A stretch of 26,432 nucleotides of DNA from Conidiobolus incongruus B7586 (Eukaryota; Entomophthoromycota; Entomophthoromycetes; Entomophthorales; Conidiobolaceae). Made by a program: the position numbers and the translations under genes. The notes beneath the pieces were generated by a model. That model worked only from the letters and a program-made list of their open reading frames with translations, was not told the DNA's origin and did not search any database. Below, one piece after another: positions 10,724 to 21,150 of this stretch. Where the stretch lies: positions 1 to 26,432 of the forward strand of contig JNEM01009044.1 in NCBI GenBank assembly GCA_000697335.1, given 5' to 3'. Within the stretch, counting starts at the first letter, position 1. Every line of letters starts with the position of its first letter.

Positions 10724-12027
10724 TTACCTTGAATTTGAAATAATAGGAAATTTTTTAATTTCTGATTTATTTAATCAAATTATTGACTTTAAATAAATAA
10801 ATATATATAAAATAAATAGGAAATTATATATTTTTTAATTATTTATATATCATTATTTTTTTGATTAAAAAATTAACTTTTTAAAATTGGTTGTTTAATT
10901 TAATTATACTTAAACTAAATAATAATCATCAAAAGATTTTATTTTGTTATTAATAAAACTTAACCATAAACTCTTTAAAATTATTTAAAATTTACAAGTA
11001 GCTCTTAATAATAAAATATTATTTAAATTAACAATTTATTATTGGGTAAATTATTTTAAAGTTAAAAAAAATTATCTAAAACCTGTTAAAATTTAAAAAA
11101 CTAATTTTAATTATTATTTTTTTAATTGTTAAGAAAAAGAAAAAATATATTAAAAACACTTTTTACTTTTATTTAAAGAATCATTTAAATAATTTGATAT
11201 TAAACTAATAAGTATTTTATATATATTAAATATTAAACTCTAATTAATAAATAAATTATATAATAAATATCTTATAATTTAATTAAAATTTAAAAAAAAA
11301 GTTAAAATAGCTATTATTAAATAAAACTTACTAAAATATTGTTAGAAATCTAATCTTTTATAACAAATAATTATAATTAATGAATTTTAAATCTCTTTAT
11401 ATAATCTTTTATTAAAACTTAAATTAAAGTGTTAAATTAAGTTAAATTAACCTTCTTTATAAATCCCTTTAAATAAATATTTTGTTAATAAGTGAATATT
11501 AATTATTATAATTTATTATAATAGTATATACTACTTTTATTTAGTTTTTAAAGGAAAATCAATTAATAATAAGCTTTATGTTTTTTTTAAACAAAATTAT
11601 TTTTAATTGGTATTCTTTATATAATTTAAGAAAACCTATTATTTTATATAATAATAATAAAATATATAAATTTAAAGTTTAAAAAGATTTCTAAATAAAA
11701 ATAACTAGAAAAAACTACTAAATCTAATATATTCTTTAGATTATGACTTATATAATTATAATTGCTTTAGGTAATTAAAAAACTACCTTACAAAAAAGAA
11801 AATTTCTATAAAAAAATTTAATTAGTTTGTAAAACATTAAATTTTAGTCTTTAGTAAAAAGAACTATTTTTTAAGTGTTAGAAGTTTGTTAAAGATATAG
11901 CAAAAAGTTATTAATAATAAATAAAACTTTTAAATTCATATTATACATTTATTTTTTTATATCATATATCAAAATATTTATTTATTTTAAATTGAAAACA
12001 ATTCCCATTATTTAAAATATAGAGTAA
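10724..12027 (+). mobile_element. mariner-type DNA transposon copy 2, full length, decayed
   Basis: A 1304-bp element collinear with the copies at 1-1195 and 19291-20597. The left end starts TTACCTTGAATTTG after TA (10722-10723), with AATAATAGGAAATTTTTT inside the TIR. The right end reads TTCCCATTATTTAAAAT and AGAGTAA to 12027. The right flank reads AG rather than TA, so the target-site duplication has mutated. Transposase blocks are recognisable at protein level only by comparison. The first catalytic Asp has become Asn (AATGAA in place of GATGAA), and an internal Trp that is TGG in copies 1 and 3 is TAG at 11706-11708. It is the most decayed of the three full copies and cannot encode a transposase. 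Confidence 0.88.
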
Positions 12028-14459
12028 AGTTAAAATTCAATAAAATGAAACTTGGATTATATTAAAATTATATACCTATTACAAAGAATTCAACAACAAA
12101 ATATATAAAATCATTTATATTTTAACTTTTATATAATAATCAATTTCAGAATAAACACTAAATAATATAACTATATCTTAATCCTTCTCCTCAAAAATTA
12201 ATTTTATCTTTTCTATATTAACTTAGAAAACTAAATAACTGTTCTATTGAATATTTATTAGTTAATTAGATATATATTGAATAAAAATGAATTTAAAACC
12301 AATTTATTCATCATTATATTAGACTAAATAAATCTCATAATCGATGCACTAATTTAATAAATATCAAGTACTTTGAAATATATTTAGATCCGATGGAGTT
12401 ATTGAAACATTGTCAAATACAAGTTAAAACTAACAATTTTCAACACATTTGAGGCATTGCTATTAAATAAAAATATACTATATATACTGAATTTGGAGAA
12501 AACTTGTTTGTATAATTAGCTATGTATTGTTAATTGACTATAAATATATGGATATATTTATACTTTCAATTGTCAAATTCAACATCTAGATGTAATATTA
12601 GTCATTATTTTAAACCTGAATTAATCATTAAAATATAACAAAAGATAGTTTAATAAGTCCAATACCAAATTTTGTAATAAAATATATTATCAAAATATCT
12701 AATTTTTAGTAATACATTGTCATGAAAATGAAAACTTCGATCCAAATATCAAAAGTATAATATTAAAATTTCTCTTGTAAAAAATATTATATGTGGTATG
12801 ACATTAATTACAAAATCAAAACTTTAAACAATATACAAATTCTAGTAAAATCTAAGTGAATAACAATTTCAATGTATTAAAATAATATTACAGTATCCGG
12901 ATATTTTGAAATATAAAAAATCTGTTTAAATATATTGATTATATTTAGGCATTTTTGCTTTTATTTAAATTCATTGATTTATTTAAATAGATGATATTTA
13001 GCTAATTTCCTATAATTAATATATTTAGACTCAATAATCACTATGTGTAAATGTAATATTCTGGAACTTCAATTTTGATAAATAGCGTAAGGAAAAATGC
13101 CAGATGTTTTATATTTTCGTGAAGAAAATTTACAATTCTAAAAATATATTTTAACAAAATAATATTAGAGCTTAAAACATTTTAATTTGATTGTATTATG
13201 ATAAATTTGATAAAAAAATTACAATAAATGAGGTGGATTTTATATTGGTTCAATATTGCTAACACCATTCTATCATATAGTACAATAAAATTACCAAAGC
13301 ATATCAGAGAGATAAAATTTGGTATTGTAAATTATATTCGAATATATCAGATATTAATACTAACTAGATAAATAAATGTTATTCATGCACGAGGTATTTA
13401 ACAAATTGAATCTATTTGGAACGTGAAATCAATTAAATATTATTCAAAGATATATATATAGCTAAGTTATAAATCTTAAATACTATACTTTAATATATAC
13501 AGCAATGTTCTTTAAGATATAATCTAATTATAATCATTTTGTAAAGTATTAATAACAATTAAATGAGATCTATTAATTGAAACAGTTTATACCGTGGTTT
13601 TTATAATGTTATAAATATGCAATTTGAATTAAATTTTAGCCTAAAGTCGAAAAAGAAACTACTTTGTTTGAACTATGATGAATATATTATAAAATAAAAA
13701 TAAAGGTTGAAATTTTGATTATTATCAATTTAAATGAAGACGATTAACTTTTTCTTGAATCATTATGATTCTATTCGCTTTTGGGCAAAAATTTTAAAAT
13801 ATTGATATGTGAAATCTTTAAATTTTATTAGAGTAATATTATGCCCATATCCAATAAATGTTACCATACTAATATTATATTTATGGAGGTTTCAAATATT
13901 AAGATATTATTTGATTATTATATGAATCTAATCGGATTGAATTCAAAATGCGTTTAACTGATCAACTTGATATTGATAATCTCGATAATTTTATAACCTG
14001 AAGATATTAGCATTGTATGAAAATCAATCCAAATATAATTAAAACTATCTCAATGAGTGTGATTTAAATTTATTCAAAAATATTGATTATTTTTATGTTA
14101 ATAATACAGATTTTTGTCCCAAATCTTCGAAGATAATAACAAATACCTAAAATTATAAAATAAGTCCAAATGGTTTTTATTTCAATCATCCATTATATAC
14201 AATGAATCTCTTGATAGCATCAAACACAAGTTGAATTTTATATTGAGTAATATAATCCACCAGATCAATCATATCAATTATTATGATAGTTAATTCTTTA
14301 TATTAATATATTTTTCGGGATATTAATATTCCTCTAAACTTTGAAAAGCAATATATCAAAATCAATAATAAAAAATCAAACTTTCATTTGGTATATTTAT
14401 ATGAATGAATTAGATAATTCTTTAAATTCTTAACTATCAATGAATACTCCGTTTATTTA
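12028..14459. other. Long AT-rich intergenic stretch, nothing identified
   Basis: About 2.4 kb of AT-rich DNA, slightly less extreme than the mariner copies. No open frame of note, no repeat shared with the rest of the window, and no RNA gene was recognised. Confidence 0.6.
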
Positions 14460-14476
14460 GCTACGTTGGAGTTAGG

Positions 14477-14484
14477 TATAAAAA
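14477..14484 (+). promoter_or_regulatory. Fossil TATA box of the GST-fold pseudogene
   Basis: GGTATAAAAAG sits 68 bp before the pseudogene ATG and corresponds to GGTATAAATAG before the intact gene at 15691. The shared motif shows that the duplicated segment included the promoter. Confidence 0.5.
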
Positions 14485-14544
14485 GTTGTCAAACATTAAA
14501 TCTGAAAAAAAAAATCACATTTTAAGAGTTATATCTCATTAATA

Positions 14545-15233
14545 ATGACTTTTGATGTAAATTATAAACACTTAAAATTGGCATAATCTAAATTATTATT
14601 TGAAATTATATACTCCCCTTAATAGCACATTCACGCTAAAAGCCAAGATCTTATAGTTTAATGGATTTGATTTCGAACTTGGGATTTATATCTCCTGTTA
14701 GTAACGAATCTGAAAAATCTTTTGTTTGGGAAAGGTGTTAAAAAGTTGTCGATTTCCATTTTTTGCTATATGACAGTACCGCTATTGCATCCCATGGCAA
14801 AAATTATGAATGATATTATATGCTATAAAGTGATATTAGTCACAAATAGCGAGGAAGATACCATAATACTCGCAAACTCGAAGAAAGATTATCGAAAATC
14901 TGGTAATAGAGACTGCAAATGTTCAGCTTTTAGCCGATATCATTGCTCCAATATTCCTCAAATTTCTAATTAATCAAGACTAAAGATCCTAATATTCGAA
15001 AAATTGGAGCTTCTTAGCTTGTTAGCTTGCCTAAATACTCGATTAATGGGCAAAAGTTTTCTGGTAAAGGATTGATAGCATATTTCTCACTGACATAAAT
15101 TTATTTCTAATTTCTAAGTCTTAAAAAATTTCTTACAAGTCAGATATTGAACAAATATCCAAATGTTAAATATTTTCAAGCACTTTTTACAACTAATATT
15201 TAAAAAATTTGTTGGAAAGTTTAAATATTTTAA
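14545..15233 (+). pseudogene. Pseudogene of the eEF1B-gamma-like GST-fold gene, introns retained
   Basis: Decayed duplicate of the gene at 15691-16421, about 1.15 kb upstream in the same orientation. A 12-nt first exon (ATG ACT TTT GAT) is followed by GTAAAT and a 46-bp stretch the same length as the intact intron 1, though its acceptor AG now reads TG. Exon 2 starts near 14603; KLYTPLNSTFTLKAKI matches KLHAPLIHPRSLKAKI of the intact protein. YDSTAIAS near 14765 matches LTESSAIAF. The second intron position is occupied by diverged sequence. Exon 3 is recognisable as TNSEEDTIILANSKKD against ANSKDDTTLLGDSKRE, then by DNA similarity to the terminal KFKYF block before 15233. Stops, frame changes and shortening after about 14950 make it dead. 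Intron retention argues for DNA-level tandem duplication, not retrocopying. Confidence 0.88.
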
Positions 15234-15239
15234 CGAATG

Positions 15240-15630
15240 TTTTGAATAGTTTTGGGTATACTGATTTGAAATTATATACAATAACTACTGTTATACTTAG
15301 CTTAATTACTATTTGTATCATTGTTGTTTCTATTTAAAGAGCAAAAATTTTAGAAATTTTAGATTCTTTAAAATAGTTCAAAGAAATAATAATTGGAACT
15401 TTGTTATTCTAATTATGCTTAAAGAAGATTAAAAAATTCAAGTAAAATTCATAAAATAATGAAATTTTTCAATTTATTCTTATTTTATATTGTTGAATAT
15501 AAGCGTATATTTTAATATGTTTCCAATAATATTTCTCATTTCACTTCATATTATGGATTATAATAAAAATGCAAAATAAAAAGAGTAATCCAAAAATTTA
15601 TCCTAAATTAAATAGGAATAATAGTCTCAC
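15240..15630. other. AT-rich spacer between GST-fold pseudogene and intact gene
   Basis: No gene or repeat recognised; the promoter of the downstream gene lies at its right end. Confidence 0.6.
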
Positions 15631-15636
15631 TTTTGG

Positions 15637-15644
15637 TATAAATA
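15637..15644 (+). promoter_or_regulatory. TATA box of the eEF1B-gamma-like gene
   Basis: TATAAATA inside CTTTTGGTATAAATAGG, 47-54 bp upstream of the ATG at 15691, in sequence less AT-rich than the surroundings. The same motif stands before the decayed duplicate at 14545, which supports it as a real promoter element. Confidence 0.65.
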
Positions 15645-15690
15645 GGCAATGAGAGTTGAGTCAATTAATTAAGATTAAATTGATAGAAAT

Positions 15691-16421
15691 ATGGCTGTTG
15701 GTGTAAGTTATATTGTAAATAATATATTCATGATCTAATTATCTTTAGAAACTACACGCTCCTTTAATTCATCCTCGTTCACTCAAGGCAAAGATTGCTG
15801 CCGAATTCAACGGAGTCGAATTAGAGTTAACTCCTGACTTTACTTTTGGTGTGACTAACAAATCAGAAGAATACTTATCGAAATTCCCTTTGGGTAAAGC
15901 ACCCGCTTACGAAGAAGACGATTTTTACTTGACTGAAAGTAGTGCTATTGCTTTCCATAGTAAGGATTTTGAAATCGCACCCAATATTCTTTACTAACAG
16001 CAATTTAGTTGCAAATAGCAAGGATGATACCACTTTACTTGGCGATTCCAAGCGAGAATTATCCAAAATCTGGCAATACATCTTGTGGACAGAAACTGCT
16101 GTTGCTCAACCCATTGTAAACATTATTCGCCCCATTATCTTTAATCTTCCTATTGACGAAACTGATAAGCAAAAGAATTTGGATTTGATTGAAAGTTTCT
16201 TAGCCCACTTGAACAATCTCCTCGATAGCAGAGATTACCTCGTAGGAGATCGTGTGTCCCTCGCCGATATCAACTTATTTGCCAATTTGACTATTCCTTT
16301 TGCTCGATTCCTCCCCAGTGATATTTTGAACAAGTACCCCAATGTGAAGAGATACTTTGATAATTTGCTACTAGTGCCTCAATTTAAAAAGATCGTTCCT
16401 GAGTTCAAGTACTTCCAATAA
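15691..16421 (+). CDS. eEF1B-gamma N-terminal-like GST-fold protein, three exons, 211 aa
   Basis: CDS is join(15691-15702, 15749-15959, 16009-16421). The spliced protein begins MAVGKLHAPL and has the thioredoxin-like GST N-domain at ~3-80, with FTFGVTNKSEEYL, FPLGKAPA (cis-Pro at P56) and ESSAIAF (67-73). The all-helical GST C-domain at ~88-205 has YLVGDRVSLADINLF (151-165) with the SLAD N-capping motif. 'FGxTN' plus 'KFPxGKxPAxE' is the signature of eEF1B-gamma, the structural subunit of the factor that recharges eEF1A with GTP. eEF1B-gamma is usually ~400 aa with a second C-terminal EF1G domain. Here TAA follows FKYFQ directly, and I see no EF1G-domain coding in the next kilobase. It is therefore a stand-alone GST-like relative, either a subunit shortened to its GST half or a separate GST. 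AATAAA follows 14 bp after the stop. Confidence 0.92.
15703..15748 (+). other. Intron 1 of the eEF1B-gamma-like gene (46 bp)
   Basis: GTAAGT donor and CTTTAG acceptor after a 4-codon first exon, phase 0. A tiny first exon is matched at the same place in the upstream pseudogene, which confirms the model. Confidence 0.9.
15960..16008 (+). other. Intron 2 of the eEF1B-gamma-like gene (49 bp)
   Basis: GTAAGG donor, ACTAACAG branch-site-like motif at about 15993-16000, and CAATTTAG acceptor. Using this acceptor gives AIAFHIANSKDD in frame. The alternative AG at 16000 would run into a stop at once, so it is rejected. Confidence 0.88.
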
Positions 16422-16434
16422 GTTTAATCAGTTC

Positions 16435-16440
16435 AATAAA
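16435..16440 (+). promoter_or_regulatory. Polyadenylation signal AATAAA of the eEF1B-gamma-like gene
   Basis: AATAAAG starts 14 bp after the stop codon, in the expected place for 3'-end formation. AT-rich context lowers its weight. Confidence 0.5.
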
Positions 16441-17849
16441 GATTATTCCAAAATATTAAACAATATAATTATTAGATTTGGTTTTTAATATATTTGATTG
16501 TGATGTAAAAAATATTGAGGTGATTTTTAAAGATTTACCTCATTCCTTTAAATAATTATTTTGTGGTAATGAGAATTTTTTAATATATTTGGTACTTTTA
16601 TAACCTTAAAATGTTTATAGAATATTTAACATTTCAATAATATATTTAGATATTACACATTTAAAAATATTGACATATTTTTTATTAGAATTTAACACTA
16701 TATGACATTGAATTAAAGGTGAGGATATATTTCGGTTAAATTATTTAAATATACCGACCCTATTATATCAAGTGAAATTGCAGATATTTAGTTCTCACTA
16801 ATAATACCTATAATAAAACATTAAACAAAAAAATTTCCATAATATTTTATTCAATAATTTAATGAAAGAAATATTATGGTCGCATTTCGTATGAAATATT
16901 TTAAAGTTCAAAATTGTGATCAAAATTTCACATTAGATTAGTAAAGATATTAATTAAAGAACAAAGCAATATAATGTCGTGTAGGGAAAAAAGCAGCTTC
17001 ACAAATTGTTAATTATAGTATTTATAAATTTATTAATCTAGCAGAGGTAAAGTTTGTCAAAAATATGCAGTTATATCTATTTTATTGATTCGTGAAAAGG
17101 ATTTTTATTGTACTTTTTAAATATAAAATATTGCATCAAAAAATAGGCCCAAAGTCTTGATTTTGAACTAAACGATCATTAATTATCAATTATGCATAAA
17201 TTTAGATTTATAATAAACATAAATAAATAAAATTCTGTTGTTTAAAATATCTTTAAAAAATTCAGTTAGGTTGTTATATGGATTGATATTTAATCTTTTC
17301 TATTTTACTGGGTTTTATTATTACAATAGTATATTATATCATTTTAATAATGATTATATTATTAATAAAATATATGATTGAAACTTAATAATAAAGTTTA
17401 ATTTTGGTAATAAATAATTACAAAAATACAGATTTATATTATAAACTTTGATAATAATATTATCCTCAATATCATAGTTTAATTAAACTGATTTATATAT
17501 AATGATTAACAATCAAAATAATTAATTTTTTTTATATTTTGGATGTTATATTCATAAAGTTATGTTTTTTATATATTTTAAACTATTAAATTTAAAAGGA
17601 TTTTGATTTAAGGTAAAATATAATAATAAATACAAGTTTAAGATTATTCATTGAAAAAATTGAACTTTAAGTCAATAAAGCTATTATATTGAATTTTATA
17701 CTTATATAAAATAATAATTTTTTTTCAATTTTAATATTTCCTATATATAGTTATTTGAGAAAAACATTATATAAAACCAATAAGGCAATTCATAATTTTC
17801 AAAAATAAATATATTTATAAGTAATATTTATCAAAAACTCTTCACTTGA
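16441..17849. other. AT-rich intergenic stretch, nothing certain
   Basis: No gene is recognised. The left TIR of the old mariner relic that follows may begin as early as about 17740, but the end is too worn to place. Confidence 0.5.
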
Positions 17850-18900
17850 AAATATATTATTAAATTAAATTATACTAGAATTGAGTAATAATCATAAAAT
17901 GTCTTTTATTTTGAAATTATTAGTACTCAGTCATTAATTATTTAAAATTATATCAAAATTATAAAAAATCTATTGAAATAATTTTTATCCAAAATTTACT
18001 AAAATTTATGACTTTAATTCTTACTATTATTGTTTTATGATTTATCAAATAAAAATATAACGTGAAAAATATTTGTTTATTTTATAAAAAAGTTTTTCAA
18101 GGAATTATATATTAGTTATATAAGTTATATATTTAACTTTATATTTAATTTAATTTATAAATACATTATTTCAATACTTGATAAATTAATGAAATGGTTA
18201 AAATAATTAAAATAGTCAAAGATAGTAAAATAAAGCTAACATCAAAAATAAAGATTTTTATATTATATTGCTATAATTAATATATTATATATTATAATAA
18301 TTTTTTAAAAATATAAAATAAATTATTAATTAAATAGAAAAATAATACCAATTAAATTTTTTATAAATAACTATTCTATTTATTAAGAAATTTAAGATAT
18401 TATAAAATTAACTACTGTAGTACATAAGATTTATTTTTTTTTGAAATTAAAAAATTAATGATAAATTATATATTTTTTAAAATAAAATCATTTCTAATTG
18501 GTTATTTTAATATAAATTGATAGTATAGATTATTTATCAAGATTTATATATAAGATAAAAAATTCAAAGTTATAAAAATTTCCTGAATAAAATATAAAGA
18601 GCTATAGTAATTAATATAGTAACTAAATTATAAATGATATGATTATAATTATTTCAAGTATTGGAAAAATTTATTAATCAAAAAATCTTTAGATATAAAC
18701 TTATTCTATTGGCAATATATTAAACTAGTTTATAATAAAAAAATTATCTTGTAATATTAAAACTTCACCAAAATTATCGCAAAATATTATTAATAATCAA
18801 ACAAATAGTTGATTATATATTATTTACTTATTTCCATAAACTATATAGGTAATGATATTAAAATTTAACTTCAAAAAGTTTTTTTATTTAAATGTTGGAA
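17850..18900 (+). mobile_element. Old mariner relic, same family, highly diverged
   Basis: Collinear similarity to the younger copies runs over about 1 kb. AGTAATAATCATAAAATG (near 17885) parallels AGTAATCATCAAAAG of copy 3. The helix-turn-helix region is recognisable around 18000-18130. CAAAGTTATAAAAA (about 18560) and ATATGATTATAATTATTT (about 18637) parallel the region of the second and third catalytic Asp. The end of the transposase reads KLHQNYRKI (about 18765), matching the 'KLPxRWxK' block of mariner transposases. TIRs are no longer definable, so both coordinates are approximate. It lies a few hundred bp upstream of copy 3 and is clearly older than copies 1-3. Confidence 0.65.
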
Positions 18901-19290
18901 AAACAATATATTATTATAAGGAATTAATTTATAAATTTAGATAAGAAAACATATATTATATATTGAAATAAATATCTTGGTTAAAAATCTCAATTTTCAA
19001 ACTTACATCAATATACATAATATAATAAAAGTTATAACTCAAAAAATGAAACCTATAATTTGATTTATGTATAAAAAATTAATAATTGATACATAATTTT
19101 TCATATTATAAAGAATTTTATTTTATAATGCTTTATGTAATAAATCAATCAAAATTAATTCTATAATTTGACCACTAAGTTTTATATATTAATAGAAATA
19201 TATACTGAACAAATTTTTATAAAATCTAATATATTTATCTTATATCTTAATTATATATAATATAAAAATTTATCATTTAAATTTAGTTTA
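18901..19290. other. AT-rich spacer between two mariner copies
   Basis: Extremely AT-rich, no feature recognised; the worn right end of the older relic may extend into it. TA at 19289-19290 is the target site of copy 3. Confidence 0.5.
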
Positions 19291-19330
19291 TTATCTTAAA
19301 TTTAAAATAATGGGAAATTTTTTAATTTTT
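19291..19330 (+). repeat. Left terminal inverted repeat of mariner copy 3
   Basis: Pairs imperfectly with the minus-strand reading of the right end (20558-20597). The core ATAATGGGAA is identical on both sides; the outer TTAYYCT and inner TTTTTT runs also match. Confidence 0.8.
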
Positions 19331-20557
19331 AATTTTTCAAACATATTATTAATTTGAAATAAATAAATATATATAAAGTTAATAGGAAATTATATATTTT
19401 TTAATTATTTATATATTATTATTTTTTTGATTAAAAAATTAACTTTTTAAAATTGGTTGTTTAAATTAATTATACTTAAATTAAATAGTAATCATCAAAA
19501 GTTTTTTATTTTAATATTAATAAAACTTAATTATATGCTTTTTAAAATTATTTAAAATTTACAAGCAGCTTTTAATAATAAAGTATTATCTTAATTAACA
19601 ATTTATTACTAGGTAAATTACTTTAAGGTTAAGAGAGAAACTATCTAAAACCTATTAAAATTTAAAAAACTAACTTCAATTGTTATTCTTTCAATTGTTA
19701 ATAAAATGAAAAATTATATTGAAAAACACTTTTTTATTTTAACAAAAAAACTATTTAAGCATTTTAATATTAGTTTTATAAGTATTTTATATATATTAAA
19801 GTTTAAACATAAATTAATAAATAAAAATGTAAAATAAATACTTTATAATTTAATTAAAGTTTAAAAAAAGCTAAAGCAATTATTATTAAATAAATCTTAC
19901 TTATATATTACTAGAAGCTTAAACTTTTACAGTAAATAATTATAATTGATGAATCTTAAATCTTTATATATAATCTTTTACTAAAATACAAATCAAGATG
20001 TTAAATTAAACTAAATTAACTTTTTCTACAAATCTTTTTAAATAAATATTTTGTTAAAAAGTAAATATTAACTATTATAATAGATTATAATAGTATATGC
20101 TACTCTTATTTAATTTTTGAAAGAAGATTAATTAATAATAAACTTTATATTGCTTTTTTAAATAAAGTTATTTTTAATTAGTGTTCTTTATAATTTAACA
20201 AAACCTATTATTTTATATGATAATTGTAAAATACATAAATCTAAAGCTATAAAAAACTTTCTAATTAAAAATAACTGGAAAAAACTACTACATCTAGTAT
20301 ACTCTTTAGATTATAACTTATATTATTATAATTACTTTAGGCAATTAAAAAACCAGCTTACAAGAAAGAAAATTTCTACAGGAAAATTTAATTGGTTTGT
20401 AAAACATCAAATTTTAGTCTTTAATAAAAAGAACTGTTTTTTAGATGTTAGATCCTTGCTAAAAGTATAGCAAGAAGTTATTAATTATAAAGGAAACTAT
20501 TAAATTTATATTATATATTTATTTTTATATATCATATATTAAAATATTTATTTATTT

Positions 20558-20597
20558 TTAATTGCAAAAAATTCCCATTATTAAAAATGGAGAGTAA
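20558..20597 (-). repeat. Right terminal inverted repeat of mariner copy 3
   Basis: Ends CCCATTATTAAAAATGGAGA then GTAA followed by TA. The same end occurs in copies 1 and 2 (AGAGTAA in all three) and, reversed, at 25306. Confidence 0.82.
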
Positions 20598-20779
20598 TAA
20601 TTAAAAATTTGATATAATGAAAAATAACTGATAGAGTGTATATTAATTATTTAATCTATTATTAATATTAAAGGACAAATATCGTAGAAAAAATCTTGGT
20701 ATGTTAATAATTGTGTTATATAATAATGGAAATACATTCAATATTGTGAATATATTCATAAAATTAGTTAATAATATCC

Positions 20780-21150
20780 AAATAATGATATCACCTAGAT
20801 GATAACCTACCCCACTTATTTCACCTGGTGACTTATTACCTTATGGATACACAACCCAGGAATACCTGCTAAATAACTTCAAGGTCTCATTCTTCAGAAG
20901 AACTAATACACCTTAAACACCACTTTTGGCCAATGAATGGTCGATAAAAGAATCATGATCCTAATATGTTTCCATAATTATCTTCTGTCTTCTTTGAAGC
21001 CCTCACAACTCCTATTAAACCTTAATATAATATCTTAACCCAAACTATTAAATAAACCACAAATAAACTGTACCTCTTCCTATTATCTGCCCACTACTAA
21101 TATTTAGTAATGCTGCCATAACATAACTTGTTTTATCTCAAACACTGAAA
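20780..21150 (-). other. Unrecognised GC-richer island, possible gene relic
   Basis: A patch clearly richer in G and C than its flanks, with a pyrimidine-rich plus strand. On the minus strand two frames look partly protein-like. One starts at an ATG at 21117-21119 (MAALLNISSGQIIGRGTVYL) and runs to a TAA at 20841-20843, with about seven internal stops. The other contains FFYRPFIGQKWCLRCISSSE. Several internal stops fall where Trp would fit. I do not recognise a family in either. The composition suggests decayed coding DNA, but ordinary non-coding DNA is possible. Confidence 0.3.

Larger units (their letters stand above)
19291..20597 (+). mobile_element. mariner-type DNA transposon copy 3, TIR to TIR
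   Basis: A 1307-bp element, the usual mariner size, flanked by TA on both sides (19289-19290 and 20598-20599). The left TIR starts TTATCTTAAATTTAAAATAA and continues TGGGAAATTTTTT. The right TIR, read inward on the minus strand, is TTACTCTCCATTTTTAATAA then TGGGAATTTTTTGCAATT, so the inverted repeats are about 40 bp and imperfect. Transposase remains: first Asp GAT at 19948-19950 (VDE-type context ATTGATGAA); second Asp GAT at 20219-20221 in YDN; third position TAT (Tyr) at 20324-20326, 34 codons later. Gln is CAG at 20354-20356 where copy 1 has TAG. One frame change lies between the first and second Asp, and several stops are present. It cannot make transposase but is the best-preserved copy and defines the family. 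Confidence 0.93.

Noticed and set aside
14722-14973. 83-codon open frame as a real small gene
   Set aside because: It reads through the second-intron position of the GST-fold pseudogene; only its middle part matches the parent protein.
15875-16081. 68-codon minus-strand open frame
   Set aside because: Antisense to exons 2 and 3 of the GST-fold gene and spans its intron.
15942-16421. ATG at 15942 as start of a 159-aa protein
   Set aside because: This frame runs through intron 2. Exons 1 and 2 supply the GST N-domain and the spliced model matches the family from the first residues.
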